A DNA stretch of 10,830 bases from an uncultured Bacteroidales bacterium (GCA_937890845.1 CALADR010000362.1:1-10830), one strand, 5' to 3'; counted from the first letter of the stretch, positions 1 to 7,436 are shown. Numbers and translations are program-made. Notes: generated from the letters alone by a model not told the origin.

Positions 1-689
1 TATTCGGGCATAAGGTGCAGCCATATTACTCATTGAGATGTATACCGCAGATATTGGGCCCTGTTTATGATGAAGTGAAAAATGCTGAAAAGGTTCTTGT
101 TGGAGAACTTAATTCTGTAGATGATAACCCTGTAATCGATCCTGAAAGTGCTACTGTTCTTCATGGAGGGAATTTTCATGGAGACTATGTCTCTTTTGAG
201 ATGGACAAACTCAAGATTGCGGTGACGAAGTTGACTATGCTGGTTGAGCGTCAGATGAATTATCTGTTTCATGACAGAATCAACGGTATTTTGCCTCCTT
301 TTGTAAATCTCGGGGTCCTGGGTCTCAATTACGGATTACAGGCATCTCAATTTACGGCAACATCTACCACTGCTGAATGTCAGACATTGTCAAACCCGAT
401 GTATGTGCATTCTATTCCTAACAATAATGACAATCAGGATGTCGTCAGTATGGGAACTAATTCGGCATTAATCTGTAACAGGGTTATTGAAAATTCGTAT
501 CAGGTAATGTCTATTCACATGATGGCTCTTGTTCAGGCTGTGGATTGTCTGAAAATTTCGGACAAGCTTGCTCCGGCAACGAAGACCTTGTATGATGATA
601 TCAGATCAATTATACCTGCATTTGTGGAAGATACTCCTAAATATGTGGAGATCAGGAAGATTACAGATTATTTGAAAAGAGAGGTCTGA
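1..689 (+). CDS. Aromatic amino acid ammonia-lyase (HAL/TAL/PAL family), 5'-truncated by window edge
   Basis: The reading frame is open from base 3, giving about 228 C-terminal residues of a protein whose family is usually near 500. The in-frame GTG at 15 is not a start, because conserved family sequence (FGHK, then QPYYSLRC and PQILGP) runs straight through it. YSLRC supplies the Tyr and Arg catalytic pair of the family. Further on, SVDDNP matches the SxEDNP element, and NQDVVSMG (codons 432-455) lies where histidine ammonia-lyases have QEDHVSMG. The NQD form is typical of tyrosine/phenylalanine lyases, so the likely reaction is non-oxidative deamination of tyrosine (or phenylalanine) to coumarate (or cinnamate) and ammonia. 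The ASG triplet that forms the MIO cofactor lies upstream of the window. No other histidine-utilisation gene is present; the gene runs into a ketoreductase with a TGATG overlap, which fits a starter-unit role for aryl polyene or flexirubin synthesis. Substrate is inferred; family membership is secure. Confidence 0.93.
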   Translation, partial: FGHKVQPYYSLRCIPQILGPVYDEVKNAEKVLVGELNSVDDNPVIDPESATVLHGGNFHGDYVSFEMDKLKIAVTKLTMLVERQMNYLFHDRINGILPPFVNLGVLGLNYGLQASQFTATSTTAECQTLSNPMYVHSIPNNNDNQDVVSMGTNSALICNRVIENSYQVMSIHMMALVQAVDCLKISDKLAPATKTLYDDIRSIIPAFVEDTPKYVEIRKITDYLKREV

Positions 690-1429
690 TGATGGAGAAC
701 GGAAGATATGCCCTAGTAACGGGGGCGAGTAGGGGTATAGGTCGTGCTATAGCTTTGAAGCTTGCTGAAGACGGGTTGAAAATAATTATAAATTATATAT
801 CTGACGAAGTCGCGGCTCAGGAGACATTGAGGCTTGTCAAGGAAGCGGGTTCAGATGGAGAATTGTTGAGATTTGATGTTGCTGATGCCAGGCAGGTTGA
901 GGCAGCATTGAACTTGTGGAGTGAAAACCATCCTGATGAATATGTCTCAGTATTAGTAAATAATGCAGGAATCAGAAAGGATAATCTTATGATGTGGATG
1001 CCTTCTGAGGACTGGCATAGGGTATTGTCAGTGACGTTGGACGGCTTTTTCAATACTACACAGCCGCTGTTGAAAAATATGCTTGTGAATAAGTGGGGAA
1101 GAATTATCAATGTGGTATCTTTGTCAGGAATCAAGGGGATGCCGGGACAAACCAATTATTCAGCTGCGAAAGGAGGCCTTATTGCAGCAACAAAGTCTTT
1201 GGCTCAGGAAGTTGCGAAAAAGAAAGTTACAGTAAATGCTGTCGCTCCAGGATTTGTGAGGACAGATATGACAAGTGATTTGCCTGAAGCGGAACTTAAG
1301 AAACAGATTCCGGCAGGCAGATTCGGTGAGCCGTCAGAAGTGGCAGGACTTGTTAGCTTCCTTGCTTCGGAGAATGCGGCATATATTACAGGAGAGGTCA
1401 TTTCTATCAATGGAGGACTATATACATGA
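689..1429 (+). CDS. FabG-like 3-oxoacyl-ACP reductase (short-chain dehydrogenase)
   Basis: A 246-residue protein of normal FabG length, predicted to reduce the 3-oxoacyl-ACP intermediate with NADPH in each extension round. The Rossmann cofactor motif TGASRGIG is at residues 11-18, NNAG at 91-94, the catalytic Ser at 144 (VVSLSG), and YSAAK at 157-161 gives Tyr157 and Lys161. PGFVRTDM near 187-194 is the usual segment after the active site. The fourth tetrad residue, normally Asn in a NLxGxF-type segment, appears as Thr116 (VTLDGFF). The start ATG at 689 overlaps the lyase stop (TGATG); the ATG at 692 is an equally possible start. The 3' end overlaps the next ketosynthase as ATGA. The surrounding genes place it in polyene rather than housekeeping fatty acid synthesis. 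The reductase call is secure; pathway assignment is from context. Confidence 0.95.
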   Translation: MMENGRYALVTGASRGIGRAIALKLAEDGLKIIINYISDEVAAQETLRLVKEAGSDGELLRFDVADARQVEAALNLWSENHPDEYVSVLVNNAGIRKDNLMMWMPSEDWHRVLSVTLDGFFNTTQPLLKNMLVNKWGRIINVVSLSGIKGMPGQTNYSAAKGGLIAATKSLAQEVAKKKVTVNAVAPGFVRTDMTSDLPEAELKKQIPAGRFGEPSEVAGLVSFLASENAAYITGEVISINGGLYT

Positions 1430-2655
1430 CGTGTAGAAGAGTTGTAATTACAGGTATGGGCATATGGTCCTGTATTGGTGAAAACCTGGAGCAGGTTAAA
1501 GACTCTCTTTATGAGGGACGATCTGGCATTGGTGTCGATCCGGCAAGAAAGGAAATGGGCTACAGGTCTGCACTTACCGGTATTGTCAGACTTCCTAATC
1601 TGAAAGGAAGGATAGACAGAAGGCAGAGGCATTGTCTTCCTGAAGAGGGACAGTATGCTTTTGAAGCTACGGAACAGGCATTCCGTCAGGCTGGTATAGA
1701 TGCTGATTTTCTTGCTAAGAGAGAAGTAGGTATTCTTTATGGCAATGACAGCAGTGCCGGGGCTGTTGTGGAAGGAGTGGATATAATCAGAGAGAAAAAG
1801 AATACTGCTCTTGTAGGGTCTGGTAATATCTTCAGGTCAATGAATTCGACCATAACAATGAATCTTTCCACTATTTTCAATCTGCGCGGGATTAACTTTA
1901 CGGTATCTGGGGCATGTGCAAGTGGCTCTCATGCTATTGGTATGGCTTATTTGTTGATAAAGAGCGGGTTGCAGGATGTTATGGTATGTGGTGGCGCTGA
2001 AGAGGTCAATATTTATTCTGTAGGTAATTTTGACGGTCTCGGAGCATTTTCCGTGAGGGAAGATGAGCCGCAGAAAGCCTCAAGGCCATTTGATAAAAGC
2101 AGGGACGGACTGGTTCCAAGCGGAGGGGCGGCAACTGTGATTCTTGAGAGTTATGAATCAGCAGTAAACCGTGGGGCTGAGATTATAGCAGAGGTTATCG
2201 GCTATGGTTTCTCTTCAAATGGGGATCATATATCTGTCCCGAACGTTGACGGTCCAAAGCGTTCACTGCAGATGGCAGTCAGAGATGCAGGAATTGATGT
2301 GTCGCAGATCGGTTATGTCAACGCGCATGCGACTTCAACTCCTGTCGGTGATTCGAATGAGGCTAAGGCTATTTCGGAAGTATTCGGGGTATGTAAGCCT
2401 TATGTGACTTCCACTAAATCGCAGACAGGTCATGAAATGTGGATGGCTGGAGCAAGTGAAGTCATTTATTCGATATTGATGATGCAAGGCGGCTTTATTG
2501 CCCCGAATCTCAATTTGGAGGAACCTGATGAAGCGGCCGTAGGTTTGAATATACCTACTGAGAGGGTGGATATGGAATTTGATATGTTTTTAAGCAATTC
2601 ATTCGGTTTCGGGGGGACAAACTCGACACTGATTATAAAGAAATTTGAAAAATAA
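1426..2655 (+). CDS. Beta-ketoacyl-ACP synthase 1 (FabF/FabB-like, complete active site)
   Basis: A 409-residue condensing enzyme predicted to perform decarboxylative Claisen condensation of malonyl-ACP with an acyl-ACP. The active site is complete: nucleophile Cys164 in SGACASGS, His301 in NAHATSTPVGD, Lys331 and His336 in KSQTGHEMWMAGASE, and the glycine-rich GFGGTNS at 394-400. The Met-Trp-Met insertion after the second histidine differs from the LGAAG seen in most FabF proteins and recalls FabB-type enzymes of aryl polyene and flexirubin clusters. The start is set by the 4-base ATGA overlap with the reductase, implying translational coupling. An acyl carrier protein follows after 5 bases, a likely partner. 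It is the only ketosynthase of the three here with both a textbook Cys-His-His-Lys set and no extra domain, so it may be the housekeeping-like elongation or initiation enzyme of the pathway (inference). Confidence 0.95.
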   Translation: MTCRRVVITGMGIWSCIGENLEQVKDSLYEGRSGIGVDPARKEMGYRSALTGIVRLPNLKGRIDRRQRHCLPEEGQYAFEATEQAFRQAGIDADFLAKREVGILYGNDSSAGAVVEGVDIIREKKNTALVGSGNIFRSMNSTITMNLSTIFNLRGINFTVSGACASGSHAIGMAYLLIKSGLQDVMVCGGAEEVNIYSVGNFDGLGAFSVREDEPQKASRPFDKSRDGLVPSGGAATVILESYESAVNRGAEIIAEVIGYGFSSNGDHISVPNVDGPKRSLQMAVRDAGIDVSQIGYVNAHATSTPVGDSNEAKAISEVFGVCKPYVTSTKSQTGHEMWMAGASEVIYSILMMQGGFIAPNLNLEEPDEAAVGLNIPTERVDMEFDMFLSNSFGFGGTNSTLIIKKFEK

Positions 2656-2660
2656 AACTT

Positions 2661-2906
2661 ATGACGAAAGAAGAAATTATAGCAAAAGTTAATGAAGTAC
2701 TATCCGAAGAGTTTGAAGTAGAGGTAGAAGCTATGGAGCCGGATGCATCTCTTAAAGGTGTACTTGGGCTTGACAGTCTTGATCTGGTTGATGTCGTTGT
2801 GCTCATCGAGCAGAATTTCGGAGTTACGATGAAGGCTGCTGATTTTGCCTCAATCAAAACATTTGGGGACTTCTATGATTTCATCTATACGAAAGTAAAT
2901 GGATAG
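2661..2906 (+). CDS. Acyl carrier protein 1
   Basis: An 81-residue acidic protein of typical carrier length. The phosphopantetheine attachment site is Ser39 in LGLDSLDLVD, followed by the helix II and III pattern VVLIEQNFGV and by an aspartate- and phenylalanine-rich end. It needs a 4'-phosphopantetheinyl transferase, not seen in this window, to become active. The start ATG lies 5 bases after the upstream ketosynthase stop, with no clear Shine-Dalgarno sequence, as usual in Bacteroidota. The stop lies 5 bases inside the acyltransferase gene, so the three genes are probably co-translated. The adjacency to ketosynthase 1 and to an LpxL-like acyltransferase suggests it may carry either chain intermediates or the finished acyl group for transfer. 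It differs clearly in sequence from the second carrier at 7437-7691, suggesting distinct partners. Confidence 0.95.
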   Translation: MTKEEIIAKVNEVLSEEFEVEVEAMEPDASLKGVLGLDSLDLVDVVVLIEQNFGVTMKAADFASIKTFGDFYDFIYTKVNG

Positions 2907-3783
2907 AAATACAGACAGAAAGTGGCAGGGGCGTTCACGTGGAGGAAAATTCGGTAATGCAGTATTTGTCTGCATTATACGGATTTTCGGTGTGAGGTGC
3001 GCTTATGTCCTGTTGTCTTTCGTTGCAATGTATTTTATCCCTTTTGCTCCAAAGGCAACCCGTTCTATATGGTTGTATTATCGAAAAATCATAGGCTATG
3101 GAGTAATACGCTCATTATTTGAGTTGTATATGCATTATTTTACATTCGGACAGACTTTGATAGACAAAATAGCAGTCAGATCCGGACGGCATGACAGTTT
3201 CAGATTCGAGTTCGAGAACTATGACCGCTTTTTGGATACCATCAGCTCAGGAGGGGGGGTGGTTATGTTAGGCGCTCATGTGGGATGCTGGGAGGTAGGA
3301 TCCGTATATTTCGGACGATATGGACGAAAACTCAATATTGTAATGTTTGATGGTGAGGATCCGAAGGTTAGAGAGGTTTTGGAGGAAGGTGTCAAAGAAG
3401 CGGATTATAAAGTCATACCTGTCAATCACGGTGTTCTGGAGGCGATGTTAAAGATAAAGAATGCTCTGGATGCCGGTGAATATGTCTGCTTTAACGGAGA
3501 CAGATATACAGATATCTCTACTGCTGTCAAAGAGAAATTTTTAGGAGCGGAGGCGTTGTTTCCGGCAGGCCCATTCAGGATTGCCGGAAAGTGCAAGGTA
3601 CCTGTTGTCGTTTATTATGCCGTAAGAGAAAAAGGACGCAGGTATCGCTTTATATTTGAAGAACTGACATCCGGAAAGACAGGGCATGAAGAGCTTATGA
3701 ATGCATATATTGCCTCACTGGAAGAAGTTGTCAGAAAGTATCCGAGACAGTGGTTTAATTTTTATAATTTTTGGAACATTTGA
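2899..3783 (+). CDS. LpxL/LpxM-like lysophospholipid or lipid acyltransferase
   Basis: A 294-residue protein of the lipid A biosynthesis acyltransferase family. Residues about 20-50 form a hydrophobic stretch that should bind it to the inner membrane. The catalytic HX4E-type motif is His127 to Glu132 in GAHVGCWE. A GDR element sits at 200-202, in the region where family members contact the acceptor, and the C-terminus ends with PRQWFNFYNFW, the usual family end signature. The 5' end overlaps the carrier gene by 8 bases. Such acyltransferases occur in aryl polyene and flexirubin clusters, where they are thought to attach the aryl polyene chain, delivered on acyl carrier protein, to a lipid or glycolipid acceptor. 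That role is inferred here; acceptor identity cannot be read from sequence. A housekeeping lipid A late acyltransferase is less likely given the operon. Confidence 0.9.
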   Translation: MDRNTDRKWQGRSRGGKFGNAVFVCIIRIFGVRCAYVLLSFVAMYFIPFAPKATRSIWLYYRKIIGYGVIRSLFELYMHYFTFGQTLIDKIAVRSGRHDSFRFEFENYDRFLDTISSGGGVVMLGAHVGCWEVGSVYFGRYGRKLNIVMFDGEDPKVREVLEEGVKEADYKVIPVNHGVLEAMLKIKNALDAGEYVCFNGDRYTDISTAVKEKFLGAEALFPAGPFRIAGKCKVPVVVYYAVREKGRRYRFIFEELTSGKTGHEELMNAYIASLEEVVRKYPRQWFNFYNFWNI

Positions 3784-3790
3784 TTTATAT

Positions 3791-4900
3791 ATGAAGCCTG
3801 AAATGAAAATGTCTCCATCACTGGAGAAGGTTTATTCTCATGAACATATGACAGCTCTTGAGGCTCAGCGTTTTGCACAGGAGATTGCCTTTGCGCCTGT
3901 TGTTTTTCAGGTCTCTCGTCTGATGTTAGAGTTCGGTGTCTTGAAGTATATTTGTGAGAATGTTGAAGGTGTTACAATAGATCAGGTCGCTGAAAATACA
4001 GGACTTACAAAATATGCAGCTAAAGTGCTGCTTGAGGCATCACTCTCAATCGGTACTGTTTTGATTAAGGATGGCAGGTTCCGCATTTCAAAGGCAGGCT
4101 GGTTTCTTCTTAATGACAGGATGGTGAAAGCAAATATGAAGTTCAATCATGATGTGAACTATTTGGGGTTGTTTCACCTTGAAGAGGCATTGAAGGAATC
4201 CCGTCCTGCAGGACTTAAAGTTTTCGGAGAATGGCCGACAATCTATGAGGGGTTGTCCAGTCTGCCTGATGATGTCAGGGAGAGTTGGTTCGGATTTGAT
4301 CATTTCTATTCTGATGAATCGTTTGACGCTGCTCTTGAAGTTGTATTTAAGGAGGGACATAGAGTCAAAAGACTTTTGGATGTCGGAGGAAATACTGGAA
4401 AATGGGCACTCCGATGTGTCGGATATGATCCTGAAGTAGAAGTTACTGTGATGGATCTTCCGCAGCAGTTGCAGATGATGAGAAAGAACATATCAGGATG
4501 TTCTGGTGAAGATAGGATTCATGGTTATGCGGCCGATTTGCTGGACGAGTCAGTGGCGTTTCCTGCTCCGCCATATGATGTCATATGGATGAGTCAGTTT
4601 CTGGACTGTTTCTCTGAAGAGGAAATTACGGATATATGCAGAAGGGCAGCCGAGTCGATGGATGTTCATACCCGTCTATATATAATGGAGACATTCTGGG
4701 ACAGGCAGAAATACGAGACAGCAGCATACTGTCTTACATTGACTAGTGTATATTTCACTGCAATGGCAAATGGAAAAAGTAAAATGTATCATTCTGATGA
4801 TATGGTCGGGTGTGTTGAGAATGCAGGTCTGGAAATAGAGACTGTCATAGATGGTCTGGGTATGGGACATTCCATAATGATATGTAAGAAAAAACAATGA
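3791..4900 (+). CDS. SAM-dependent methyltransferase, O-methyltransferase type 2 fold
   Basis: A 369-residue protein. An N-terminal winged-helix dimerisation region (about residues 25-110, with a helix-turn-helix-like VTIDQVAENTGL segment) precedes a Rossmann SAM-binding domain. Visible motifs are LLDVGGNTG at 195-203 (motif I), VMDLP at 220-224 and AADLLDE near 248. ETFWD at 300-304 and a region ending in SDDM near 335-338 follow, as in hydroxyneurosporene- and plant-type O-methyltransferases. The catalytic His expected in the LHDW-like segment is not evident: the matching segment is SQFLDCFSEEE (268-278). The start was taken at 3791, 7 bases after the acyltransferase stop; an open frame reaches back to 3701, but those codons overlap the acyltransferase and look unlike protein of this family. 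The 3' end overlaps the next gene as ATGA. Probable role is methylation of the aryl head or its ring, inferred from context. Confidence 0.9.
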   Translation: MKPEMKMSPSLEKVYSHEHMTALEAQRFAQEIAFAPVVFQVSRLMLEFGVLKYICENVEGVTIDQVAENTGLTKYAAKVLLEASLSIGTVLIKDGRFRISKAGWFLLNDRMVKANMKFNHDVNYLGLFHLEEALKESRPAGLKVFGEWPTIYEGLSSLPDDVRESWFGFDHFYSDESFDAALEVVFKEGHRVKRLLDVGGNTGKWALRCVGYDPEVEVTVMDLPQQLQMMRKNISGCSGEDRIHGYAADLLDESVAFPAPPYDVIWMSQFLDCFSEEEITDICRRAAESMDVHTRLYIMETFWDRQKYETAAYCLTLTSVYFTAMANGKSKMYHSDDMVGCVENAGLEIETVIDGLGMGHSIMICKKKQ

Positions 4901-5322
4901 AAAAGATATTGGAACTGATACCACAGAGAGCGCCGATTGTCATGGTAGATGAATTTGCCGGCATAGAGAATGGTATATCTGTAACAAGATTTGAAATCCG
5001 TGAGGATAATCTTTTTGTGCAGTCCGATTTAAGAATGTCTGAATGCGGGATTATTGAGCATATCGCGCAGTCTGCTGCTGCAAGAGTCGGTTTCCTGTAC
5101 AGGGAAAAAGGCGAAGAGGTACCTGTCGGCTATATAGGTTCTGTCAATAAGTTTTCCATTGCAGAACTGCCTCTGGTCGGTTCTGTTTTGATTACGTCAG
5201 TGTCTATAATTCAGGAAATTATGAATATTTCTATGATTGAGGCTATATGTAGAGTGGCTGATCGTGAGATTGCTTCTTGCAGAATGAAGATTTTTTTGGA
5301 TGTGGAGGATAAGGCTTTATGA
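4897..5322 (+). CDS. FabZ-like hotdog-fold dehydratase homologue, aryl polyene type
   Basis: A 141-residue single hotdog-domain protein. The opening LIPQRAPIVMVDEF parallels the LPHRYPFLLVD start of FabZ, and GIIEHIAQSAAARVG (51-65) matches its central helix with the Glu (Glu54) and the AQ pair. By analogy it should dehydrate 3-hydroxyacyl-ACP to trans-2-enoyl-ACP, the step that builds the conjugated polyene. The GHFPG segment that supplies the FabZ catalytic histidine is not seen; a straight alignment puts Phe40 there. It therefore resembles the diverged dehydratase-like proteins of aryl polyene and flexirubin clusters, which may act together with a second hotdog partner. Start and stop are fixed by 4-base ATGA overlaps with both neighbours. 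Fold is confident; independent catalysis is uncertain. Confidence 0.85.
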   Translation: MKKILELIPQRAPIVMVDEFAGIENGISVTRFEIREDNLFVQSDLRMSECGIIEHIAQSAAARVGFLYREKGEEVPVGYIGSVNKFSIAELPLVGSVLITSVSIIQEIMNISMIEAICRVADREIASCRMKIFLDVEDKAL

Positions 5323-5771
5323 GAAGGCGTAACCATATAATAACCTCTGCGCAACCGTCGCTTGTAAGTAAGACGATTGTGAGTGTAAGATTCAGTGAGG
5401 TGGATTCCATGTCGGTTGTATGGCATGGCAACTATGTGAAATATTTTGAAGATGGCAGGGAGGCTTTTGGTCTTGAATATCCTGGGATAGCGTATCTGGA
5501 TATATATGGCAATGGTTTTACCGCGCCTGTAGTAGATATGCATATACAGTATCTCAGACCGCTTACTGTAGGACAGACTGCAGAGGTAGAGGTCAGATAT
5601 ATTGATACCAAGTCAGCAAAGATATGCTTTGAGTATATTATCAGGCGTACTTCTGATGGCGAAGTCGCTGTAAAGGGTTCGACAGTCCAGGTGTTCCTTG
5701 ATAAAAGCGGCGAACTTATTCTGACTGTTCCTGAATTTGTTGAAAATTGGAAAAGAAGATGGCTGAAATAA
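5319..5771 (+). CDS. Hotdog-fold acyl-ACP/acyl-CoA thioesterase (4HBT/YbgC-like)
   Basis: A 150-residue hotdog protein of the 4-hydroxybenzoyl-CoA thioesterase superfamily. The core signature VRFSEVDSMSVVWHGNY (about 23-39) matches the family pattern with DxDxxGxVxxxNY, and Asp29 falls at the position of the catalytic aspartate. It continues into YFEDGREAFG, the usual helix with Glu and Arg, and VDMHIQYLRPL, the usual strand. It probably hydrolyses acyl-ACP or acyl-CoA thioesters, either as an editing enzyme removing stalled or mis-loaded chains or to release a product. The ATG overlaps the dehydratase stop (ATGA), and its end overlaps the next ketosynthase by 13 bases. A role as a second dehydratase partner for the preceding hotdog protein is possible but the signature points to thioesterase. 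Confidence 0.9.
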   Translation: MRRRNHIITSAQPSLVSKTIVSVRFSEVDSMSVVWHGNYVKYFEDGREAFGLEYPGIAYLDIYGNGFTAPVVDMHIQYLRPLTVGQTAEVEVRYIDTKSAKICFEYIIRRTSDGEVAVKGSTVQVFLDKSGELILTVPEFVENWKRRWLK

Positions 5772-7426
5772 AGAAAATATGGTTTGGAGCCGGGGTAATG
5801 GATACGGCTCTGGGAAACTATGCTGAAACATTGTCTGCAATTTTAGAGAACAGGAGTGGACTGGAGTTTTCCCAAAAAAGGGGTATGGTTACAGGTGAAA
5901 TCAAATCCAAGCCTGTGACAGGAGGATATACTGAGTTGGAGTCATTGATGATAAGGCAGATGGAATCGGTTCTGTCTCAGTCCGGACTCACTCTGGGAGA
6001 TAATTCTGTTCGGTTTGTCTTATCTACGACCAAAGGAAATGTATCTTTGTTGGAAGGTAATACCGACCATATTCCGGATGATGCATTCCTTTACTTTTCA
6101 GCGGAAAAGGTTGCTGCATATTTCGGAGCGGTAACTAAACCTATAGTTATATCAAATGCTTGTATTTCAGGAGTTTCTGCTTTTGTGGTAGCGAGGAGAA
6201 TGATTCTTTCTGGTGAATGTGACCATGTCCTGGTGCTCGGATGTGACTTGTTATGTGACTTTGTGACATCCGGCTTTGCATCATTCAAGTCAATAAGCAG
6301 TCAGCTTTGCAGGCCATACGATGTGTGTCGGGACGGACTGAATTTAGGTGAAGCCTGTGCTTGTGTCCTCGTTACATCTGATGAAGGAAAAGCGGTAAAG
6401 CCGCTTGTCAGACTGGAGGGCGGAAGCGTGACTAATGATGCCAACCATATATCAGGACCGTCACGTACAGGAGACGGGCTGTTTTATGCCATAAGGAATG
6501 CTATGAGTGAGGCCGGTGTCATGGCATTGGATATAGGAATGGTTAATACACATGGTACTGCCACGGCGTATAATGATGAAATGGAGAGTAAGGCAGTTGC
6601 TCTTGCCGGTCTTTCCGATGTGCCACTTAATAGTCTGAAAGGGTATATAGGCCACACATTAGGAGCATCTGGCGTTGTTGAAACTTTGTTGTGTATCAGT
6701 GAAATACGTGATGGCGTGGTATTTGGTACAAAAGGCTTTACAGCACTTGGAGTTCCATGTGCTGTAAATATTGCTGCCGAGCATAGGAAACTTGGTAAAA
6801 GCAGATGTGTCAAGACTGCATCAGGATTCGGCGGTTGTAATGCTGCCATTGTTATAGCAGCAGAAGAATGCAATGATCCTGTTATGGGGTTGCCTAAGGT
6901 AGCGGAAGCGGAATGTACAGCTGAATATAGTCTTTCAACGGTATCGTCCATGCTGTTTGCAGAACATATAAGACAGGAGTACAAGGCTCTAGACGAACCG
7001 AATATGAAATTCTTCAAAATGAGTGATTTGTGTAAGGGGGCCTATGTTGTGATGGAGAATCTTATGCGAATGACGAATTTGTCTGAAAAATATGAAAAGA
7101 CAGATATTGCAGTTATATTGGCTGGAAAATCATCTTCTTTGGATACTGATATTGCGCACCAGCGCATTCTTGAAAAGAGACTTCCGGAAGGAACATCCCC
7201 GGCTGTATTTGTATATACTCTTCCAAGCGTTGCTGCCGGCGAGATTTGTATAAGGCATAAATTCCAGGGTGACAATACTTTTTTTATTGACAATAATGAT
7301 GCTCGAGCGTTATGCTATGCACGTTTGCTGATAGAAAGGGGATTTGCCAAAGCTGTGGTATGCAGATGGTGCGAAAAATTGGAAGAAAAGTATAGTTTTG
7401 AATTTAAAGTATTGGAAATTAAATAA
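5759..7426 (+). CDS. Beta-ketoacyl synthase 2 with fused C-terminal half-ketosynthase domain
   Basis: A 555-residue protein, about 150 longer than a plain FabF. Residues 1 to about 370 form a complete condensing domain: Cys135 in SNACISGVSA, His265 in NTHGTATAYNDE, Lys294 and His299 in LKGYIGHTLGASG, and GFGGCNAA near 356-363. Residues about 372-447 look like linker. From about 448 a second segment begins with DIAVILAGKSSSLDTD. It continues with SPAVFVYTLP, GEICIRHKFQGDN and a run ending in LLIERG near 528. This order mirrors the N-terminal half of a ketosynthase, but no cysteine lies where the nucleophile should be; the matching site reads FIDNNDARA. The start is ATG 5759; a TTG at 5747 is in frame but needs no consideration. 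The gene overlaps the thioesterase by 13 bases. Likely role is polyene chain elongation with ACP 2, which follows after 10 bases. Confidence 0.92.
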   Translation: MAEIKKIWFGAGVMDTALGNYAETLSAILENRSGLEFSQKRGMVTGEIKSKPVTGGYTELESLMIRQMESVLSQSGLTLGDNSVRFVLSTTKGNVSLLEGNTDHIPDDAFLYFSAEKVAAYFGAVTKPIVISNACISGVSAFVVARRMILSGECDHVLVLGCDLLCDFVTSGFASFKSISSQLCRPYDVCRDGLNLGEACACVLVTSDEGKAVKPLVRLEGGSVTNDANHISGPSRTGDGLFYAIRNAMSEAGVMALDIGMVNTHGTATAYNDEMESKAVALAGLSDVPLNSLKGYIGHTLGASGVVETLLCISEIRDGVVFGTKGFTALGVPCAVNIAAEHRKLGKSRCVKTASGFGGCNAAIVIAAEECNDPVMGLPKVAEAECTAEYSLSTVSSMLFAEHIRQEYKALDEPNMKFFKMSDLCKGAYVVMENLMRMTNLSEKYEKTDIAVILAGKSSSLDTDIAHQRILEKRLPEGTSPAVFVYTLPSVAAGEICIRHKFQGDNTFFIDNNDARALCYARLLIERGFAKAVVCRWCEKLEEKYSFEFKVLEIK

Positions 7427-7436
7427 ATATATTGAT

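Noticed and set aside
15..689. A complete short lyase gene starting at the GTG at base 15
   Set aside because: Conserved lyase sequence continues upstream of base 15 to the window edge in the same frame, so the gene is cut by the window and not short.
1..689. Histidine-utilisation (hut) operon
   Set aside because: No urocanase, imidazolonepropionase or formiminotransferase gene follows, and the lyase has the NQD rather than the QEDH signature.
817..1155. Minus-strand open frame of 112 codons inside the reductase
   Set aside because: Shadow of a gene with all short-chain dehydrogenase motifs on the plus strand; no independent support.
1204..1632. Minus-strand open frame of 142 codons across the reductase/ketosynthase 1 junction
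   Set aside because: Antisense to two well supported genes, with serine- and proline-rich low-information translation typical of a shadow frame.
3701..3790. Upstream extension of the methyltransferase
   Set aside because: These codons overlap the conserved C-terminus of the acyltransferase and do not resemble a methyltransferase N-terminus; ATG 3791 fits the operon spacing.
6484..7017. Minus-strand open frame of 177 codons
   Set aside because: It lies wholly inside ketosynthase 2, which has intact motifs on the plus strand; its translation shows no recognisable domain and no start context.
7344..7436. Upstream extension of ACP 2
   Set aside because: The extra 31 residues lie within the ketosynthase 2 gene, and the carrier fold starts at ATG 7437.
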